Below are positions 1-11,921 of a stretch of DNA of 31,013 nt, piece by piece. The notes under the pieces were generated by a model. That model worked only from the letters and a program-made list of their open reading frames with translations. It had not been told where the DNA came from and ran no database searches. The position numbers and the translations under genes are program-made. The stretch is taken from contig CAMPET010000153.1 in the NCBI GenBank assembly GCA_946803715.1, positions 24,077 to 55,089 on the forward strand, written 5' to 3'. The stretch comes from Beroe ovata. Lineage: Eukaryota > Ctenophora > Nuda > Beroida > Beroidae. Numbering within the stretch: the stretch's first letter is position 1; the number at the start of each line of letters is the position of its first letter.

Positions 1-1370
1 CACACACACACGATTTTTGTTCTTCACTGTTGCCTAAATCGGATTATATTCCTCTTGCTACGGAATGCTCATGAGAAATAACTGAATGCTCCTTAATTTC
101 ATTCACAGTTTCGATAGTTACAATACTGTCCTATCCATTTCACGGAATTTGCACTTGCAGATGTCGTGTTTTGGGTCTTTCCAAAAATTGGGGTTTTTCT
201 ATAACTTTATGGAATGAACTAAACTCCCTAATTTTGGTTTCTGTAATTTGTAAATTTGGTTTCCGTAAATGTGATGAATGAAGGTCTGTACGATTTTTTC
301 TTTGCCATTTGAGCACTTGAATCAGGACTTTAAGAAACTTACATATTTATTTCATTAACCCGTCAGTAAATAGAAATTACAATTTTTAGTGAATTTGAAT
401 CAGCGTACACCCTTATCATTTTTTTCAATAATTACAATCGGAAATCTAATTCAATTACACAATTATCATGTTGTTTCATCAGACTTGATTCTCGTACCAT
501 TCAAAAAAATCTGTGGGAACGAATCAGTCGACTAATTCATTCGACTCTGATCGTTTAGAGGTTTAGGGGTTGAGGGTTGACTTATGGTCGATTAATATGT
601 TTATAATATTCATTACTGTGTTTCAAAGTTATTCAACTCGTTTTTTGCCGGCAAAACCACGCAGTCATCTCAACCAATGCGATATTACTCGCACAACTTT
701 CCGTGAAACTGAAGTGTGATCTTGAAACACATCTCTTTCTATCTCTTTCTCTCTCTGTCACACATTGCTTCTTTTTGCGTGACGACTGACGAGCCACACG
801 CGTGATGACAGCGAATGTGTGACACAAATCAGTGCACACGTCCTGAATTATGAATGCCACATTATTAGCTTATTAGAGTTTGCACTTTTCATGTCTTTCC
901 CAGCTACTTCGTCGAAAAGTCCTGGTTTTTTGATTCGATTACGCTACTTCTGCCAGATTTCAGGGCACAAACAGCAAATTTTACCCTCAAAGTATGGATT
1001 AGGGCGTTGAGAAGGGGCGAGTAATTTATCAACTTGTGTCCGGCAACATGAGCACACATTATTGTATCACGGTGAATAACATTTTATCAGAAACACACTA
1101 GTACACCCCTTCGAGTCTTGACCAATTACCATTATCTTTGCACACACACATATTATGTGCACGGATACCTAGCGATGTCTCTTCCCCAGAAGTTGTTTTT
1201 TTCTGGAGATAAGTTTGAGTATGCTTCCATGAAGTCATTAGCCGTTGACATACTCGATGCACGTTATTTTGATATTCTCGACCGGCTCTGTCGATACACC
1301 AAACAAATTAACCAGCATAGAATTAAGTTTTCGAGCCTCTTAACAACTGGTTGATAGCCTTCCTCAATAT
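1..1370. other. AT-rich non-coding flank
   Basis: No exon with splice sites and a recognisable protein could be found on either strand. A short CA run opens the window, and a CT-rich stretch lies at about 736-760. Open frames here are short, low-complexity and without family resemblance. It could contain upstream regulatory sequence of the Ig-domain gene, or distant 3' exons of ARCN1, but I see no direct sign of either. Confidence 0.5.
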
Positions 1371-1496
1371 AAGTGATTTTCTCCCAATTAAAGTGATTAA
1401 TTCTCCCAATTAGAGTGATTTTCTCCCAATTTAAGTGATTTTCTCCCAATTAAAGTGATTAATTCTCCCAATTAAAGTGATTAATTCTCCCGATAG
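1371..1496. repeat. Minisatellite of ~18-20 bp units upstream of the Ig gene
   Basis: Six to seven imperfect copies of a unit like AGTGATTTTCTCCCAATTA follow one another, with AGTGATTAATTCTCCCAATT as the alternate form. The array ends 15-25 bases before the first candidate ATG of the Ig-domain gene, so it would lie in its promoter or 5' leader. Confidence 0.85.
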
Positions 1497-1519
1497 GTCA
1501 CATATCCCCCATGTCTCAC

Positions 1520-3319
1520 ATGGATCGAGCACCATTAGCTCATTCCCTTCTCCTTCCTCTTTTCCTCTTCCTCTTTGCAACAGTCCACTCAGCACCAACA
1601 AGACACCGCTCTGCTCCATGGACTCGGTAAGTCCCTTTATTTTCGGGGTCTGCCCCTTATTTTCGGGGTCTAACCCTTATTTTCGGGGTCTGCCCCTTAT
1701 TTCCAGCATCTGCCCCTTATTTTCAAGGTCTATAGATCCAAAACTGAACCTTCACCAAATCACACCCGCGTTGACATCACAATATCATCCGCACAATATC
1801 ATCCGCACATTTTCAATCTTCATGATAAACGTCAATGTAATGAATTTCTCCCTTCCATAAAGAAATTCATTACACTCTTTGATGCACCGAGATACCATTT
1901 CCTTTGATGTTTTATCGGCACCCACACCACATCACATACAGAACCAGGGCAATCCAACGCTCCTTGCGTTGGATTTGATTTGATTTCTAGATTGTTCCCA
2001 GCAATATCCTACAAGTACAATGACTCTAGACTATGCCCTCTTATCACCTCAAATTGAGCAAAACCAAGCAGAATATCTCTGTAGATTATTCTATTTTTAG
2101 TGTCGATATGATTCAACCGATCTCAGATCAGATGGAGGTAAGCTGGCAGTCCGGCAGATACCAGACGGCAAATGGGAAATAGATCTATTCCATGGCGAGC
2201 AGGGTATGACACATTTCGCAACACACATTCTCAGTACTTTCTCAAAACCAGGAATTTCACAAATCGCATTTCCCGGAAGGTTACATTTCAGTTTCTCCCG
2301 AAATTATTTTAATTTTGAAACAGTGCGCGATACGTTAACACTTGAATGGAATGTTTCATTCTTCAAATTAGGTTTTCATTCCCCTGTTTTAAACCAGGAA
2401 ATGCTACTATAAGTTAGGTATCTTTTAGTGAAAAAAATAAAGGCTTCGTTACTTCCTTTCGTGGAAATTCAAATGGAGTGGGCTTAGAAGTAATGAGGAC
2501 TCCGACGGAAAATAATTGTGATGGTGAATCCAGGAAGTTTAATAATTCACGTGAAAACGACCATTGTAACATTTCAGTTTTAAACATGGCGATATCCCAA
2601 TGACGACATCTTTTGATACATTGAAATTTGGATTATCGATTAGAATAGTCGCTTTTTCCATAATCAACAAAATATACATTAAAATGTTTAGTTTCCATTC
2701 AAAAGATACGACAATTTTCAGTTGCACCTATTCGTGTGGAAGTCGGTTCCGTGGTCTCAAATCCGGAGACCGGCTCAAGCATCACATGCCAAGTTGACGC
2801 TGATGTGGATCCTGCCTATGTGAAAACATTTTGGTTCAAGTGAGTAAATTCAAGTGTGAGTATTGACTCCAGAATAAGATGGCATCACAATTCACAAAAT
2901 ACCGACACCAAACACATCATCGATATCGATAATATGTCAATCGAACCATTCTATCACGGTGACCAATCTTAACTGACTCCTAATAGCACTCATCATCACA
3001 GACAATTCCGTTCTTGACACCAATTTGCCATTGACACCATTCTGTCGTTGACACCATCCTGTTAAAATTGACACCATGTTTTTACCGCAGACACGTCTCA
3101 ATCCTGGGCTCCTCCCACGAGTGGCGACTCCAATATTCGGACGATTTCGCTGACAACACCATGACACTGACCGTTGGCAAGATCAGAAAAACAACGTTGT
3201 ACAAGTGCAGAGCGTGCATCACCCGAGAGCCGGCTGCAAACTACAAACGATCATCATCTTCTGACCAGGACCAGTGTCAACACAAGATAATCGAGGTTAT
3301 ACCGAGTGAGGATCAGTGA
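1520..3319 (+). CDS. Small secreted immunoglobulin-domain protein (exon chain incomplete)
   Basis: Exon 1 (1520-1626; an in-frame ATG also at 1511) encodes a signal peptide with the core LLLPLFLFLF followed by ATVHSAPT, then donor GTAAGT in phase 2. Exon 2101-2203 begins CRYDSTDLRS. Exon 2722-2839 carries the first Ig half (SSITCQVDAD, then FWFK). Exon 3091-3319 carries the second half (MTLTVGKIRK, then LYKCRACI) and ends at TGA 3317-3319. The last three exons join in matching phases (1, then 2). The Cys, Trp and Leu...Tyr-x-Cys pattern is that of an Ig C2/I-set domain. The phases of exon 1 (ends phase 2) and 2101 (starts phase 0) do not fit, so at least one small exon between 1627 and 2100 is unplaced. 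A frame opening after the TAG at about 1732 is a candidate. No membrane segment is seen, so it is probably secreted or a splice form of a larger receptor. I do not recognise a named orthologue. Confidence 0.6.
1633..1732. repeat. ~20-bp minisatellite in the first intron of the Ig gene
   Basis: Five imperfect copies of a unit like CCTTATTTTCGGGGTCTGCC start seven bases after the exon 1 donor. The last copies are diverged. Confidence 0.85.
3013..3078. repeat. TTGACACCA minisatellite abutting a 3' splice site
   Basis: Four copies of TTGACACCA with variable 8-11 base spacers end 12 bases before the CCGCAG acceptor of the last Ig exon (3090). The same motif, with the same CCGCAG end, precedes RALGAPB exon 14. 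Confidence 0.8.
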
Positions 3320-3332
3320 TCTCACGAACCCT

Positions 3333-3560
3333 CCTCAGTCACGTGACGGACACGTGAGCAAGTCACGCGTTACTAAGCAACTCGTGGTAAGTCACGTGGT
3401 GCTAAATAACGCGTGATGAGCCGCGTGTGACGTTGACACACATGACGCGGACACAGGCAACCAAGCTACTCGTTACTTGGGTGATGCGTGACCGACACAC
3501 GCGTGACGTGGACGTATGTGATCTCGTCACGCGTGATAAGCCACGCGTGATCTTAGTCGC
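3333..3560. repeat. Degenerate ACGCGTGA / CACGTGA repeat tract
   Basis: Some fifteen irregularly spaced copies of ACGCGTGA, CACGTGA and close variants fill the sequence just after the Ig-domain stop codon. Long open frames on both strands here are a by-product of the repeat. Similar tracts occur at 11932-11990, 12588-12710 and 26275-26470. Confidence 0.75.
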
Positions 3561-4417
3561 ATGTTCGCCATCCGGGAAATCCGAAAGAAACACGTTGGTA
3601 AGACATTTTTATTCGAGAAAAATGTTTGAAATGGTCTGAAATTTATCGCTTTGGACCTGGGTTAGGAAAATAAAACGATTCGAAGAGGAAGGGCTGTTTC
3701 TCATCTTCTGTTGAAAGAGATTTTTTGAAAGTTGGAATTTCTATCAGAAGGAGTGGCATGGAAGTTTGCTCAGAAGATGAAAATATCCCTTCTATGCATT
3801 AAACTATTTTGCATGCCAACTTAATGAGATTTTTGCAATCAATAACTGCATGATAGCTCTGAATGTTCGATGATTCCCTAACACGCATCGAATTTCCTAC
3901 TCTTTATCATTGAACTTTTCTTAGGACTTTTAAAACGGACAACGTAGGTTTCTTAGGACTTTATCTAGGTTAAAATCAAAATGATTTGTAATTAGGCGAC
4001 CAACAAAAACTTTTGTTATACTTTCCAACCAAAAGAAGTTAATTCGTTAGTTAAGAACTAAACATATATTAGATTTGTTTTTAGGAGAATTAGTCTTATT
4101 TCATTATTCGAAAATAAAGAACACATGGGCGTATGTAATTGTAACGAAACTTGTAACGAAACCTCGAATCGCAAAACATAGAATCGTCCTCAACTCAAGT
4201 TTCGGACTTTGGATCAATTGTAGCTGGAGTACCGGGTTTTAGTTGTATAGTAGTAGTGAGATACAAATTATAAATTACACCTTTCATTTTTACTATTAAA
4301 CTTTATGCTTTTTATGCGCTCCAACATGATCATTCCTTGTGTGTGTGTGTGTATGCGTGTGTGCGTGTCTGTGTGTGTGTGTATGTGTGTGTGCGTGCGT
4401 TCGTACACAGTACTCAC
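3561..4417. other. Gene-free stretch between Ig gene and last seen ARCN1 exon
   Basis: AT-rich sequence with no supported exon. It was searched on the minus strand for the remaining ARCN1 C-terminal exons and none was recognised. The + strand shows a short open stretch to a GTAAGA at about 3599, without family resemblance. The right end carries a GT microsatellite. Confidence 0.5.
4338..4401. repeat. (GT)n-type microsatellite
   Basis: Interrupted TG/GT repeat of ~64 bases (TGTGTGTG with CG and TC interruptions). It lies in the ARCN1 intron immediately downstream of exon 8 and produces spurious open frames on both strands. Confidence 0.95.
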
Positions 4418-7400
4418 TAATCAAGGGGAGTTCGGTTGTTTCGCCGGACTGGAACCTCCACTTCAGAACCCCGACATCTGTGTTCACGGGGAAAGGCCGT
4501 CCCGCCTGCTTCATCCCCACAATACCCGACTCTTGGAATGCCCTCTTGTCTATGTTAGGGTGGGTCTGAGGGAAATTTCATTGTCAGATGAGGGAGATGG
4601 GATAATTTAAATGAAGGAAACGTTGAATTTGGGTACCGGTAAGGATATTTACTATCAGAGTGCCATATTATTCCATAAGGTCGCGTTGATTTGTTAATGT
4701 AGCCGCTAGATTGTGGTATCAAAACCGATCACACACACCCATTTCGAGCACTGACCTGGATCTGAACCTGTCTGTCATCCGTATTATCGACACAGATCTG
4801 GACATTTGCCAACTCCTCCGAGAGAATGTGGAGACAGAGCAGGCCCCTCACTTCAAACATGTCGACGTCGCCCTCTCGGTGTATGGACGCGAGGATCTTC
4901 TCCTCTTGTCGGAGATGGAGGGGAGAAGTGGACGCTCTGGGGGATGGGGGTGAGAGTGGGGATTTTGTTGTGGGGAAAGAGGGGGTCAGAGTGGGGGATT
5001 TTGTTGTGGGGAAAGAAGGGAGTGAGAGAGAGTGGTCGGGACTCATTATGAGGGACCGGATTGTCGGGAATTGCATGTAGAAAAACTTGGAGTGTAGCTT
5101 GAAAGAAAGAGAGAACTGGACTTACGCAACAGCGCTAGGTCGCACAGACTCTGTTTTAGCAATTCCGTTCGAATCCTTAACTAGACCTCCATCTTTACGG
5201 ACACTATCAACGAACGTGTCAATATCGGCTCCTTTCTTGCCTAACTTCATTCCTTTGCCCGACAGCCTGAAATACGAACATGTATACTGTATACCTTTTA
5301 CAGCACAACGTCGATGAGGAATATTGAGATTATACACGTCATGGACTGAATTTATTCCGAAATTCTGAGATTGTAGGAAGTGAAGTCTTCAATAGATTTC
5401 CTGTATCACCTCAGATTTATATTTTTCGAGCTAAAATGGACTTAGAATTTTTAGTCGGTGTGTGAACTGTGATCGGTTTTCGTCATCGCGAACTGCTATA
5501 TTTGTGATGTGGCAAGACGCGCAAGAAGCGCGCGCGAAATTGAGGGTCTACTGTATGATAGTAAATCCCCGCGCCTTACGCGAATAAGACAAAAATCTGT
5601 GACTGGGACGAAATTCTCAACTTATGTAACGAAAAACTTCAGGGTGCGCCGAGACCCCTCGATTTTCTCTTGCCACCTGCTGATACTAAGATCCACATTG
5701 CAGTTAACAAGAGAGGGCCTTACATCTGTAAGGTAACCGCTGATGATTTACAGTTTAGATTCTCCTTTCGCTTGGATTAGAAAATCGGAATCCAATATTT
5801 TGTTATGTTTCTAGATAGGAATTCGAATTCTCACTTGGGCTTGGGGGCGTGTACTGGCGCTGGTTCCATGGGAAGAGGCATTTCTGTTGTGGAGGAGGGT
5901 GTAACTGAGGAAGTGCTCATACTTGAGTTACCAATTCCTGTGAAGAGAGGGGGAGGGGAGTGTTATTAGGGGGAAATGGTCAAGTGGCACAATACACTAT
6001 GTCAAGTACTATGTTAACTTACTATGTACACTACTATATACTACTAATATGCACAGTGCTATGTACTATGTACATATAACATATATACATTATACAACCA
6101 TGTACAGTACTATATACAATGGGAAGCACGGTGTACAGTGTACATGATGGGCAAGTGGCAAGTGCAGTCAACTGTAAGTGAATGTGCTTGGTTAACTCTG
6201 AACCTTTATTGCCAATGTTAGATGGCAATATATATATCATCGCACTATATTTTGTAAACTGATAAACTATGTGTCATGTGATTCGGATCTGAGACTAACC
6301 GGAACCAATTCACCGATGACTAACATACAGACAAACGACTGAATTATGATATACAAGAGTCAAAAAACAAGAGTGAATAAACTCTCTCATTTTCATATTC
6401 TTAATCAAACCTGTTCCGTATGAGTTTCTGCCAGCTTTCTGAGCCTCGAGTCTCTGCCTCTGTAATTCTTTAGCTTTCTTCTTCATTTCCTCTTTAGCTT
6501 CTTTCTCTTGTGTCTAAAGTTGGGGTACCAGTTTAACGTTTTATTGTGGAACTTTCTATATTTACATCAATGTTCATCATGTCACTGTACATCTATTGAT
6601 TGTACTTTCTAGTGATTTTAGATTGATTGATAACCCACGGTGGGGCTGGCAATGTGCCGAAATAAATTATCGACAATTAGAATCATAAAAGCCACAAACA
6701 CATAGAGATGCCTATTCAGGCATGTGTTCTATACAGTACCTATAATTCCCAGAAAGAAAGTGGTGCATTATACACAGTTTCAGTCTCTCAGTATGGGAAA
6801 CGAGCCCGAATCCTGATCGATATCAAGAGTGGAAATATCAAGTGTACAGGCTCACGTACCTTGCGCACAGCTTGATACACTCGTTCATCATGGCTATCCA
6901 TTTCCGTGAAAGTCTTTATCTGAGCAAGATTCACATTTTCCCTGTATCCGAGTGCTATGATCTCATCAAATGCAAATATGAGCTGGAAAACGTTTTCTGA
7001 AACCTCCCTTTCATCGATGTTTCGGCAATACTCTGGGATCTGCAATAGTTGTTATATAATTACCATGGAAAATATTGTTTGCCCAATATGAATCGTTGTT
7101 TGGCATCGTTTCTATTTAGCTGTTATCATAAGAAACACCAACTGACTGAGATGATAATAAGAAAATGTGAGAAGAAAAGTCTATGGTGGTTGAAAATGGT
7201 CTCGGACCGGTGCTGTAGTCAATAACGGATGTTGAAATGGGCTGTAGGAAAAGCAAAAAGGTGATCGGGTGGGGTAAAATACTCACCACTCTGGCAAACA
7301 ATCTGAGAGTCTCCAAATCCTCGAGGATGTTACTGGCTTTAGTGGTAATGAGAACAACATAGAGTTTGTCAAGGGGCTGGTAAACATATCTCACACTCTC

Positions 7401-7804
7401 CGTTTCTATGAAGGTGTGCTGTTTGTCGGTGACGATAAGTTTGGGGAATGCCGAGAGGAGTCCTTCTATCCGAGATTTGTTCATCTCAACAAACTGACGA
7501 GATAGCAACACTGTGTGGGAGTTGGGTGTTAGATACCATCTGTGAAGTTTTCAAGATGCTTTGACAATATTGGTGGGATGAACTGATATTTGAACCGAAA
7601 AAATGCAGGGAGTATGGGGAGTATTGTACCAAGAAATAGATTTAAATTCATCTCATCCATTCAATGAAAGGTGTGGGAAGAACGTTGACTCATTCAATTC
7701 ACTAATGATAAGGGTAATAATGATGATAAATGAAAGTGAACTGAACTACTTGAATACTAACCATTTCCTTTTCGAGTGCATATAGCAGCTGCTAAAAGGA
7801 CCAT
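4418..7804 (-). CDS. ARCN1: Coatomer subunit delta (delta-COP), eight exons, C-terminus not found
   Basis: Delta-COP is part of the F-subcomplex of the COPI coat that carries Golgi-to-ER vesicles. Exons on the minus strand, in gene order: 7762-7804 ([13 protein letters not shown]), 7287-7510 ([27 protein letters not shown]), 6860-7039 ([25 protein letters not shown]), 6411-6513 (charged linker, [18 protein letters not shown]), 5835-5937, 5126-5266 ([15 protein letters not shown]), 4756-4936 ([17 protein letters not shown]) and 4418-4565 ([24 protein letters not shown]). All splice phases agree. The longin-like N-terminal domain, basic linker and first part of the mu-homology domain are present. 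About 374 residues are decoded against roughly 510 in the family. Exon 8 ends in a good GTGAGT donor (phase 1), but the following ~140 residues were not found down to position 1. Confidence 0.95.
6000..6135. repeat. TACTATGTAC-like degenerate repeat in an ARCN1 intron
   Basis: Many overlapping copies of ACTATGTAC, TACTATATAC and GTACATATA, partly palindromic, lie between ARCN1 exons 5 and 4. It is simple intronic low-complexity sequence; no function is implied. Confidence 0.7.
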
Positions 7805-9365
7805 CTAGTCCAGTATGTGTCTCACTCTAGCTAGATGGGGAATTATTGGTAGCCATCGTCCATCCAAACAGGTATTCAACCCAATAAAAACTTGTTTCAA
7901 TGAAAGAGTTAAGAGATCAATCAATGAAATAAAGTGATCAACTGTTATAAGGAATACAGGGGGTGACATTGCTGACCCATTCCTTCACATAAAGCTGATG
8001 GATTGGATCAAATTCCCCAGCAGATTTTCAATTAGATTAGAGTTAGAAGTCAAATTTATCCCTGAAGTTGCTCAAGTAGATAAATAGCAGCTCCCAGAAT
8101 GTTATCTAAACCAGGAAACAGTACAGGAGATCAATCAATTCTTTAACAACTGAATTCATATAAGGCAATTCATTCAGTTTCTTGAAAAGGTGGGAAAATA
8201 ATAATGAAATGGTGGGTTTGTAGCTTAAATCTAGTTTGTTCAAGGAAACCAAAACTGTGCCAGTGCATGAGGATGATTCTGTATCAATCAGGCATGGAAG
8301 TTATCTGCAGTTGATGTAGCTTCATACTTAATGCTGTCCTAGATAGATTTCACAAGGCACAGTCTCTTTGGTTATGAGAGAAGATATTCCAATTGGTTGA
8401 TGGATTTACAGATCTGTTGTCAATCAATGATAGAGTCTTGAGAAATTTGTTTTGAGCGCGGCGCATCAGCCGTTTTGCTTCAGTGGTCTAGCAACAGCGG
8501 TCTAGCATTGCCAGACAACAGATCTGCTATCAGACAAACAGCTTAGTGACAAGAAGCTCAATTGAACAATCAAATCACCATTAACCAACAAATAATTTAT
8601 TTGTGGACAATAACATAACTCACAATTAAAAATACAATATGAAAGTCGAGAAGCACGATGTGACTGCGCGCGCGCGGCCCGGCCTGCAAATTCTTTTCTG
8701 TGAATCATAATTCAAATTTTAATTATTAATTAACAATAACAAAACAATTGAACAACTGACATGATTCTTGTCCTCCGCGCGGCGCATACTCTCTTCTCGG
8801 AGCGGAATGTTTTGGTATGTTAAATTGCGCTGATAAAACGCTGTCAAGCTTGTGCGCGCCGCGTCGCGTTTTTTGACTGGTGCAGGTGCTCGCAACGCGC
8901 ACAAAAATGAACGAAGCGAACGCAATGAACTGAGAAATGCGAACTCAAACAAATCTATGTCGATATTTTGCAGAAATTGCTCATGCTCATGAAATTCAAG
9001 CTGCGCGGCGCGACGCGCTTTATTTCAAAGATATCCCAAATTTTGAATTTGAAAAAATTACGTTCAAATAAATTGAGAAATATAAAAATTTGTTTACAAA
9101 ACGTGAAAATCTATTGAAATACCGCAGAGATTACCAAAAAATGCACAATGATTAATGATTTAATTCAGTAACTATGAAGTTGTGCTCATTATGTGAATTA
9201 TAATCTATATTACTCAGTTCTTCAGGTGATTGAACATTTTGCTTTGCAAGATAGAGTCATTAAGTCAATCCCATAGACTAAGCATCATTAATCTACTACT
9301 AAGTATTTCAGCCATAGAATAATGGCTTGAGCATGTAATTTCAATACGACAGCTGGCAATTCAAG
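7805..9365. promoter_or_regulatory. Divergent intergenic region between ARCN1 and RALGAPB
   Basis: The two ATGs point away from each other across 1561 bases with no coding exon. Against an AT-rich background there are five short CG-rich clusters, near 8455-8468, 8666-8688, 8775-8790, 8850-8872 and 9001-9022, built from GCGCGG, CGCGCG and GCGCGCC words. These are reasonable promoter or CpG-type elements serving both genes, but no TATA box or mapped start site supports this. 5' untranslated exons could also lie here. The promoter role is inference. Confidence 0.4.
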
Positions 9366-11921
9366 ATGACTAAACCAGTTATACTTGAAGCACTTGACAA
9401 CTTTGAAAAGACTCGTACATATGATCGCTTGGTTTGCAGTAAGTGATACATTAGTCGGAATCATAAATAGATAAATTGTGACTGCATTGATAGCATTTCA
9501 GTTTAATATCACTTGTTGCAGGAGCAGAGAAAATTAAAGGAATAGGCAAAGATGTGAAAATGAAAACACTGGAAAGTTACTGGCACTTCCCAGAGAAGCA
9601 GTTTTCTGATAAGCAGCCTTTAATAGATGACCCAGCCAAAAATGCAGCCATGATCAATCAGTGCAACAATGCTTTTTGGCATACTAAAGTCAGAAACATC
9701 AATGAGGTCAGCAATCCTATTGATCATTACAGGTATTGCATGCAGGTATATAAATGATATTGGGTATTTTCTATCCGTATGTATGGATAGGAAATACCAA
9801 ATATTGCTATCTATCTCTTTCAGCTTAACAACAGATCACATTCACCCTTCAGTTAGGTATTGCTATGGATTACATACATGATGGTTTGATGTTGGACCCC
9901 ACAGAGAATATAGAAACTTTAGAAAGATGTGTTTCAATCTATGTATTTTGGTTGAAGAAACTTAAAACCTCCAACTTTGAATACTGTGACAAGACTCTTT
10001 CGTCATCTTATCATGGTCTCCCAGAATGGCTTTATGATTACACAGAATCCATATTTGAGACAATGCTTGGGGTAAGTACTCACTGATCATACAATCTGAT
10101 AGATACACTGCATTTATGAGATTTCCCAAGTTTGATAGCATGATCAGTAGTGATGATTATGCTATGTAATGATTTAGAATATTTACACTTTACAGGATCT
10201 GGGTTTACTGTTCAACATCCACCCCCATACAATGGATGTGAAGAACAGTGCCAGAATAACTGAGCTGTTCAAGGAGATATTTGATGTGATTTCACTCGTT
10301 GGAGACATCCCAAAAGATGGAGATATGCCAAAAGATTCAGTCGATGAATTAGTCAGTATCAAATAAGAATGAAATTACTTAATTCACTTCATCAGTGCCA
10401 AGCTAACATTTGCTTTCCAGTGTCCATCCTCTCCAATTTCTGTGCTTCTGAATTAATTCCAAGGATTGGGTACAGTTCATGTATGACAACTTTATAATTA
10501 AGTTCGTGGAGAAGATAAGGTTCGATGATTATCTATCTCTTTCTTCCAGAGGTCTGGCGAATCTCTGGACATCAGCAGCCCAGTATGTCGGAGGAATCAG
10601 CCCTGGTTGTGGAACAACATACTGCGAGTAAGTGTGATCCTTGGTTGATAAACTGTTTTACAGCTAAATTGATGATAATCTGTACGCTTATTTTCGGATG
10701 TTATTGTAGAATGCTGATCGCTAAGTTGATAATAAGCTTATGGATGCCTACTTTCAGATGCTATTGTACGTTGTTGATCGATGGTTTTATACCAGTATGG
10801 ACCCAAATAATGTCCCAAAAATCGCAGAGCAGTCAATCAAACTACTCATCAACGCCTTCATTGTTGCTTCCCACGAGTGAGTGAACTAGCGAAGTCAGTC
10901 TTTTGATTCGAGTAGAGGAGTAGGGCTACCAAGTAAAATGAAACCAAATCAATTCTCAGGAATTTTCCCGAAGTCGAGCTATGGCAAGAGTTTGAGCTTT
11001 TGTGTCGAGGAATAAAACACATTGACACGGTTGCTAAAGAGTGGAAGGTAACACTATCTGCAATAAGCCGAGCTTACTATCGGTTCTCTCATGCACAGTT
11101 TTATTGAACATCAAATTGAACATCAAATAGCCGACTATATCTAGATAACTGAATTTCTGATAACGCATAGATCCCACAAAATGAAACATCCTTTGTTTGG
11201 GAATCAAAAACGTTTCAGTGTGACATGCACTCAGCACTATCATTCTCAATTTAATTCTTTAATGTTAAATTGACATATCATTGTCGAAAGCTATGGTAAC
11301 CCTCATTTGCAGGTGATTTGTGAGACACTCACAGTACACCGGTTGAAACAGATCTATGGCAAGCAACACTGCGGGGCAGAGGCTAGAAACACGTACATGA
11401 TGCATGATCACATCAAGCTACCTTCGGTAATTCCCTCCATGCAATCCCTCGCTACTGGGTGAAACTGGTAACTGGTTTAATTCTAGTGGTACTGGTTTTG
11501 GATAAATTGGGTGCCATACGTTACTTTTTCAGCTTTTGTGCTTTTGACTTGCTTAACATATTGATCCTCTTATGGTTGAATTGACTCCAAACCACCTATA
11601 CCTACATATTACGACGTCATAATTCGTGACGTTTCGTCATCTCGATTCATTGTGAACCATGGGCAAATGAACACCAATTAGGAGTGGTAAGGCTCCCAGG
11701 TGTCTCATGTCAGTCGTTCCCTAATATAGTATCGTGACACACGACCAGGCTCTTCCCCAGATAATATCCATGATGGACCCCGAAAACCTGCTCCAATGCT
11801 GGGCACGGTTTATCGTGTTGCTTGGCAACCCAGCCGAGCTCATGAACACGGACTCCAACGTGAGGAACGGACGGGATGAAGTTCAGAGTAACAGCAAGTA
11901 CACCAAGAGACGAGAATTCCC
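9366..11921 (+). other. RALGAPB: RALGAPB exons 1-9
   Basis: Exons: 9366-9438, 9522-9745, 9853-10071, 10196-10351, 10464-10627, 10796-10876, 10960-11047, 11313-11458 and 11730-11921. Exon 3 (LGIAMDYIHDGLMLDP), exon 6 (VPKIAEQSIKLLINAF), exon 7 (FPEVELWQEF; VAKEWK), exon 8 (VICETLTVHRLK) and exon 9 (LLQCWARFIVLLGNPAEL) align in order with the family's N-terminal helical region. Exon 8 has two usable donors: after 11426 (phase 0) and after 11458 (phase 2). Only the second matches exon 9. Exon 5 is the least certain: its acceptor is a weak AAG, and it contains a 30-nt intron-like segment. Confidence 0.75.

Noticed and set aside
633-1860. Several open frames of 60-130 codons on both strands
   Set aside because: They are short, low-complexity or repeat-derived and match no family. 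The only supported exon here is the signal-peptide exon in a different frame.
4339-4953. Plus-strand open frames that look protein-like
   Set aside because: The minus strand of the same bases encodes delta-COP exons 7 and 8 with perfect splice phases; the plus frames are shadows.
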